Source of the DNA: Acanthopleura granulata
Lineage: Eukaryota; Mollusca; Polyplacophora; Chitonida; Chitonidae
Length of the DNA: 64,000 bases
NCBI GenBank assembly: GCA_016165875.1
Contig: JABBOT010000004.1
Coordinates: 18,229,672-18,293,671 of the forward strand
Reading direction: 5' to 3'
Shown here: positions 58,886 through 64,000 of the stretch, piece after piece
Numbering within the stretch: position 1 is the stretch's first letter
Layout: each line of letters starts with the position of its first letter
The notes under the pieces: model-generated
Databases searched by the model: none
Seen by the model: the letters and a program-made list of their open reading frames with translations, nothing else
What the model was told of the DNA's origin: nothing
Position numbers and translations under genes: made by a program

Positions 58886-59465
58886 TTCTCCCAACTTACA
58901 TGTATATACTTAGACCCTGCACGTCTCTGTGGTTCCACCCTGCACTTTACTATTTGCCACAGAGACTGGACCATGTGTGTCTCTGTGGCTTTACCCTGTA
59001 CTTTACTATTTGTCACAGAGACACTGCTTGGTTAACTCAGATGAAGCATATTTTTTTCTCTCGAAGTGCAAAACATTTTCTTCCATTCTCCCAACGTAAC
59101 AAATTCCCAACACCCTCCTTGCAACAAACCGGTGCATTAGGGGATCATAATTTCGTAGTGGTGGCACACGGAGGATTATAAATATACCGCTGACGTTGTT
59201 TGGAACTGAAATCTTGTTACTGAGGGAAAACAGGACCTTGTGCTTGCGGCTGAGTCTAGACGAGATATGTAACAACACATGTATGTGGAATTTGTTACGT
59301 TTGGAGGCTGGAATTAAATGCTATGGACTTGGAGCGAAAAAATATGCTTGATCTGAGTTAACCAAGCAGTGTCTCTGTTAGACCCGCGGCGTCTCTGTGC
59401 ATAACCGTGCTCTTTTAATATAAGCCACTGCTTGCTTAACTCAGGTTAAACATACTTTTTCGCTC

Positions 59466-59620
59466 GTACGTTGGAAGGTCCGCCAGCAACCTGCAGATGG
59501 TCGTGGATTTCCCCCGGGCTCTACTCGCTTTCTTCCCACCGTAATGCTGGCCTGCGTCCTATGAGTGAAACATTCTTGAGTAGGACGTAAAGCAACAATT
59601 AAATAAATGAAATAAATAAA
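59466..59620 (+). repeat. SINE family A, 5'-truncated, with 13-bp target duplication
   Basis: Inserted into the left arm of foldback unit 2. The duplication TACTTTTTCGCTC is perfect at 59453-59465 and 59621-59633. The element starts in the body (GGAAGGTCCGCCAGCAACCT) and ends with an AAATAAAT tail, consistent with target-primed reverse transcription. Confidence 0.9.
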
Positions 59621-59824
59621 TACTTTTTCGCTCAAAGTCCTTAGCATTTTCTTGCCGCCTCCAAACGTGACAAATAACACACCTGTATTCATGTATATCT
59701 CCTCTAGACTCAGTCGCAAGCACGCAACGTTGATTGTACTGGTACGAAACATCGAGCCCATAACAGTAACACCAGCGGTATGTTTGAATCCTCCGCCACC
59801 CATTAGGAAATTACAATCCCAGCA

Positions 59825-60088
59825 GGCCTCCGTGGCTCAGTCGGTTAGCGCGCTATCGCAGCACAATGACCCGAAGCCTCCCACCAATGCGGTCACTGTG
59901 AGTTCAAGTCCAGCTCATGATGGCTTCCTCTCCGGCCATACGTGGGAATGTCCGCCAGCAACCTGCGGATGGTTGTGGGTTTCTCCCGGGCTGTGCCCGG
60001 TTTCCTCCCACCATAATGCTGGCCGCCGTCGTATAAGTGAAATATTCTTGAGTACGGCGTGAAACACCAATCAAATAAATAAATAAAT
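59825..60088 (+). repeat. SINE family A, full-length reference copy
   Basis: 264 bp. The tRNA-derived head at about 59825-59920 has an A box TGGCTCAGTCGG and a B box GAGTTCAAGTCC; the body is GGCTTCCTCTCCGGCCATAC to GTGTGAAACACC-like, and the tail is (AAAT)n. The target duplication is AATCCCAGCA (59815-59824) / AATCCCAGAA (about 60089-60098), one mismatch. Both pol III boxes are intact, so this is the best copy for defining the family. Confidence 0.92.
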
Positions 60089-60410
60089 AATCCCAGAATG
60101 CAGCGCTTTGTTACTAGGGAGGCTACTCCGGTGATGTCGCTACTAGGATGATGGCGGACGCAGTATAATAATTTATCGCTGGCGTTACAGTTTTGGGTTG
60201 GACTCTTCGTATTGAGTGCAGCCAGGGTTGTGTGCTTGCGGCTGAGTCTAGAGGAGATATACATCAATACAGGTGTGTGAAATTTGTTACTTGTGGTGGG
60301 GACAAGAAAGTGCTATGGACTGAGCGAAAAAGTATGCTTGACCAGAGTTAACCAAGCAGTGTCGCTAACACTAAAGTACAGGGTCAAGTCACAGAGACGC
60401 ACATGGTCTA

Positions 60411-61436
60411 GGTTTAGCATCGCCGTAGCGGATCTGGATTGATCTCCTGACCACAGCTATACTTATCGACCGCACCACTCGTCAGACAGCAAGTCTTTCG
60501 TTTCATTCTGCATTACAGTCGCCAGTATCTCTGAGAGCGGTGGGTCATGTTCCTAGCCTAACTTCCACATTCATGTATTACTGAAAGCAAGGCTGAGAAG
60601 AATGAAACATATCACAAATCTAGGTAGCCTGAGGATCAGTGGGTTGTTTCATTCGAACGCTTCAACCAGTTCCAGAGCTTGTGCCTCCAGGCTTCTCTCT
60701 GGCACCTTTGCTTTGTATAATGCAAGTTCAGTTTAAGTGTATTCGATCAGTTTATGTCAGAGAAAAGGACATGTCGTGACCAATAAGCGTATCTCTCATG
60801 AATTTGAATAAGGTATTTGTATGAAGGGTTTTTCCTCAGAGGTTTCATTGGATGTCTTAGTCAAGTCTTCTCTGGAACCTGCCAAATTAGGCCTCCTACC
60901 CAGGAAACAGATATTTACATAAATTTCACCCTGCGATTAGCGGCATGTTTCCTTGCTCCGTTGCAATCTGTAAGATCGCAATTCAACCTAAAGTATTACT
61001 TGTAGCACATTAAAGCAACGGACTGATACTCAGGCTTGCAGTGTGAATTTCACGGCTAGTGTACAAGCTTTAATGTATACTTGAGTGAGTGAAGTTATTC
61101 TCACGGGATTGTGGACTAGTGGAAATGTCGATCATTAATGTTGATGAGATTTTCAGTCGTGTTCTCAAGATATTTCAAGGATGTCCCCAGTGCTCCCTAT
61201 GTCCTCACTAACCTAACTCTCCCACTCCCACCCAGGGATCCTCAATATACAAGTCGTACTCGAGAGATCTTCACAACATGAATCGTGCTCCTGAATTCTG
61301 CATTATGTGGTGCTCAGGAGATCATGAACGTTAGTTCTTCGCAGATATTTAAAGTCTTTCTCTCGAGGTCTGCAGTAATTCCTGTTCTCGAGATCTTCAA
61401 TAATTTCTTATTTTTTTATTTTATTTTATTTTTTTT
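60411..61436. other. Spacer, nothing recognised
   Basis: About 1 kb without recognised gene or repeat; short frames only. A long T-rich tract at about 61408-61443 precedes a SINE family B copy. Confidence 0.35.
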
Positions 61437-61690
61437 TTTTTTGCCTGGCGCCACACTAAAGAATTTATACTATCGTGGTTACAAACGCGATGGCCTTAAG
61501 GTGTATAAATGGAGGAAACTAGAGTGCCAACCTTTGAAAAGTTTCTGACACGTTAATACTCTCCGACATATTGGTGGAAGACAAGTGACCTCAAACGAAT
61601 TATGTTGGACTCTGCAAACGGCCACAGGCCTTGTGCAAATCTGTACAAGGGCAGATTTGAACCCACATCTGTTTACCTAGTGAATGAAAT
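61437..61690 (-). repeat. SINE family B copy
   Basis: Shares TAAATGGAGGAAACTAGAGT, ATATTGGTGGAAGACAAGTG and, on the minus strand, a B-box-like GGGTTCAAATCTGCC with the copy at 28240. The T-rich tract at its left is the complement of its A-rich tail. Confidence 0.6.
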
Positions 61691-62343
61691 ACAAGCAACT
61701 TTAACATGCCTCTCATTTATCGCACTATTCCTACCTCTTCGGGTTGTGTCCCACTTTTCCTCGCTTCTGGAGGGTTGTCCTGCTTTTTTTGAAAATCTGC
61801 ACTCTCAGGTTTTCAGTTGTGCATGATTTGATTATTCTGTTGTAGTTATTAACTCCATGGCAATTGAAGTATTTCGATTGCATGTTCTTGTGGTATAGCT
61901 AAATAGTATATTGAATAGAAGTCATACATGAGAAATATATGTTTCAATTTATTTTTTCTTGTCTCCCATCCGAAAGGACAAGTAGATTTTAAGAGGAATG
62001 ACGGGAGTTTGACCGTCCATCCCTCTTGTCTGCCCTTGTTTCGCTACTCTCACTTGTCAGTGCTGACAAGAGGCAACAACAAATGTGTCTTTCCTATGAA
62101 CTCCTCCGCGGATTCATCCCGGATCTTCCGACCTCTAGTCGGACACTCCAAGAACGGTCGGATTGTTGTACAGTGGGAAACAGCTCAAGAAAGCCCAGTT
62201 TGCCCGATTTGAGAAGGGGTACAATTCCTCCCGCTGTTACTGACAACTAAGCTGTGAATCAGACAGGTATTGCAACAGACACATTCTGCATGTGCTTATG
62301 TAGAAGGTTTTGTTTTCTACCAGTAGACAGTTTTTGTGCTAAG

Positions 62344-63128
62344 GGGCCGTCCATAAGGTACGTACATTCAAATTCTAGCCTTCGACACCCCCTTTACCCA
62401 GTACACAACTTGTACGAAATGTCTTGTCGCCCTGTATGTAGTACGTTTGACTACTATGTATGTTCACAAAATGTGCTGAACTACATCAGTGGAGGAATAC
62501 AGCCACACACGGGCGATTAAACGGCTATAATTTCTACCATTTGCCAGGCAGTTAACAGGACATTTCAATGCTTGAAATAGTAGAGGGCAGTTTGGACTGG
62601 TGTGCTGCAGATAATTCATGACTGACTTAATATTTAAGCCACCCCATGTACTAAAATCACATACGCTCTTACACGGGCACTGTTAAATTGGCGACAGTTG
62701 CGACTTCTCTAAGCTGATTTGAATGGTGACCTTTATATGTAAACGTTAGTTTTCACTTTATTCCAAAGCTTGTGGTAGTCGTCATAGCACTTTTGTTTTT
62801 TCACTTAGATTCGCTTTCGTATGTAAAGCGCACCATTGCATGCGATACCATGTCCAGCTATGGTCATCCATGACGGGACAGTTTTGGCTGACTATGTAGA
62901 CCACGTGCTAATTGGTGCGTACTCATTGACAACCATTTGGTACGCCTACTCTGTTTTGGGTATTGCAACATAATGTATGGCAATTATTGCATAAATATTC
63001 TAATTATACATTTACACCGCATTTTTTTATTTCCTACATACGCCGACTGATGACGCCACCTCGCCCTTCTCCATGTACGCAGGCCTAAGGCACTGATACC
63101 GCTTACGTACGTACTTTATGGACGGCCC
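62344..63128. mobile_element. 785-bp non-autonomous DNA transposon with 22-bp inverted ends
   Basis: The left end GGGCCGTCCATAAGGTACGT (62344) and the reverse complement of the right end, GGGCCGTCCATAAAGTACGT (ending 63128), agree at 21 of 22 positions. The interior has no long frame, so this is a deletion derivative or MITE. Similar GGGCCGTCCATAAA ends are, in my recollection, common among animal DNA transposons; I do not assign a superfamily. Confidence 0.8.
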
Positions 63129-63479
63129 ATTGTTAGTAGTGATTGGCAAACGAAAAATTGCTTTCCTTAATTCCCTAGTGCGTGCAAGTGTAGCTTTGTT
63201 CAATCATAATTTGTCTGAAATAAATGTGAAAGGAGACAAATATTTTGATGAGAAATCTTGAATGTAGTACAATTTTGGTTTTAGAATATTTCCATCTATA
63301 CACATGTTCGGTCACTAGTGAACTTAATATGCGTTGAGATTTCATATTTTACTCATTAGACATGGATAAGAATGCACCTCACCCCATCTTGGGTCCGAAG
63401 GCTCCCGAGACTAAGGCGACCTCAGAACCATCGCCTTTTTTGTCGGGATACTTGCCTCACTCGCGGTTCGGTTAAATTA

Positions 63480-63930
63480 AAACGTAGAAAGTGACGTTTA
63501 GTAAAACATGGATTGAAAACAATGAAAGCAAGACGAAGCAAAAGATCCCAGCAATGAAACGATAAGCAATGGATCCAAACAATAACTATATATAGATAAA
63601 CGAATTAAAACAAGGAAAGAAGTGCAGAGCAAATGATCGGAACAATGAAAATAAAGATGAATGTAAAGCGAGGGACCATACATCATTAACTGAAAGGATG
63701 ATTATCACGAAGCAGAGAATACAACAATGAAACGATATAGCAACGATATACGTAAAGCCGAAACGCTAAACAAAGATACAAAACAATGAAAGAAATGCTA
63801 AAGCTAGCAGCGGATCAAAACAGTGACAGATAAATGCATAACTGAAAACTGTAACATTTAATGTAACGCTGACCATAAGATGAAACAATGAAAAATTTAA
63901 CGCTAAACGCAAATAAATTTAAATTAAAAC
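63480..63930. repeat. A-rich degenerate tandem repeat
   Basis: The word AACAATGAAA recurs at least six times (near 63518, 63552, 63642, 63724, 63784, 63884), with AAACGATA or AAACGCTAAAC nearby. Strand base composition is strongly purine-biased. Probably an old minisatellite; it may continue past the window. Confidence 0.5.
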
Positions 63931-64000
63931 TGTTATCCAACAGCGTTGCCGGGATCCACACTATTACCTATTTACCACATCTGATAACTTCATGGTAATA

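Larger units (their letters stand above)
58911..60410. mobile_element. Nested foldback (long inverted repeat) transposon complex
   Basis: Outer ends TAGACCCTGCACGTCTCTGT (58911) and ACAGAGACGCACATGGTCTA (60391-60410) are inverted. Inside are two palindromic units. Unit 1 (59015-59377) has ends CAGAGACACTGCTTGGTTAA, inverted at 59377. Unit 2 (59426-60362) has arms that match along CTTTTTCGCTC, CTCCTCTAGACTCAG.CGCAAGCAC and the region beyond, interrupted by two SINEs. No transposase-like open frame is visible, so it is non-autonomous. Parts of the arms repeat between unit 1 and unit 2. Confidence 0.75.

Noticed and set aside
59825..59920. Genuine tRNA gene
   Set aside because: It has A and B boxes but no proper cloverleaf acceptor closure, and it is followed by a SINE body, an AAAT tail and a target duplication.

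Overview
This is a eukaryotic (metazoan) nuclear genome segment. Its genes are split into many short exons with GT-AG introns, and the proteins are bilaterian orthologues closest in layout to vertebrate ones. The spacers and introns are full of SINEs, MITE-like inverted repeats and minisatellites. A tRNA-derived SINE with an (AAAT)n tail is present in at least nine copies. Together this suggests a lophotrochozoan, probably a mollusc or relative; that placement is inference from general character, and no species is claimed.

Six protein-coding genes can be reconstructed from codon phase, splice sites and conserved residues. (1) FAAH, + strand, 17 coding exons, 1456-15240, fatty acid amide hydrolase, 592 aa. 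(2) PIGB, + strand, 7 coding exons, 20861-26235, GPI mannosyltransferase 3, 611 aa. (3) An ankyrin-repeat/SOCS-box (ASB-type) gene, - strand, one coding exon, 29544-30662, 372 aa. (4) ENDOU (XendoU-type poly(U)-specific endoribonuclease), + strand, 33459-37342 plus a likely 23-nt first coding exon at 31373-31395, 287 aa. (5) RCHY1 (Pirh2 E3 ubiquitin ligase), - strand, 9 coding exons, 52448-44458, 283 aa. (6) RMI2, + strand, 3 exons, 56037-58224, 139 aa. These are independent housekeeping or signalling genes (lipid-amide signalling, GPI-anchor synthesis, ubiquitin ligation twice, RNA cleavage, BLM-dissolvasome). I see no operon-like logic. The ASB gene and ENDOU are divergent neighbours, as are RCHY1 and RMI2.

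Layout: 1-1455 no recognised gene; 1456-15240 FAAH with a 44-bp minisatellite in the intron at 9589-11116 and SINEs in several introns; 15241-20824 spacer; 20825-26235 PIGB with a fresh 363-bp tandem duplication in one intron; 26236-29543 spacer with a second SINE family; 29544-31400 divergent ASB/ENDOU head; 33459-37342 ENDOU body, with a decayed tandem repeat carrying palindromic X-box motifs in one intron; 37343-44100 spacer that holds a decayed DIRS-like tyrosine-recombinase retrotransposon (about 42530-43690); 44100-53260 RCHY1; 53260-56036 spacer with a hairpin element and a minimal foldback MITE; 56037-58900 RMI2 with a duplicated 3' end; 58911-60410 a nested foldback transposon complex interrupted by two SINEs with visible target-site duplications; 60411-64000 spacer with a 785-bp element bounded by 22-bp terminal inverted repeats.

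No CRISPR array, rRNA or genuine tRNA gene was seen. The most interesting signals are tandem decoy splice acceptors in front of FAAH exon 2, the nested foldback family with its minimal 87-bp relative, the DIRS relic, the duplicated RMI2 poly(A) region, and the two SINE families that appear to share a 3' tail.
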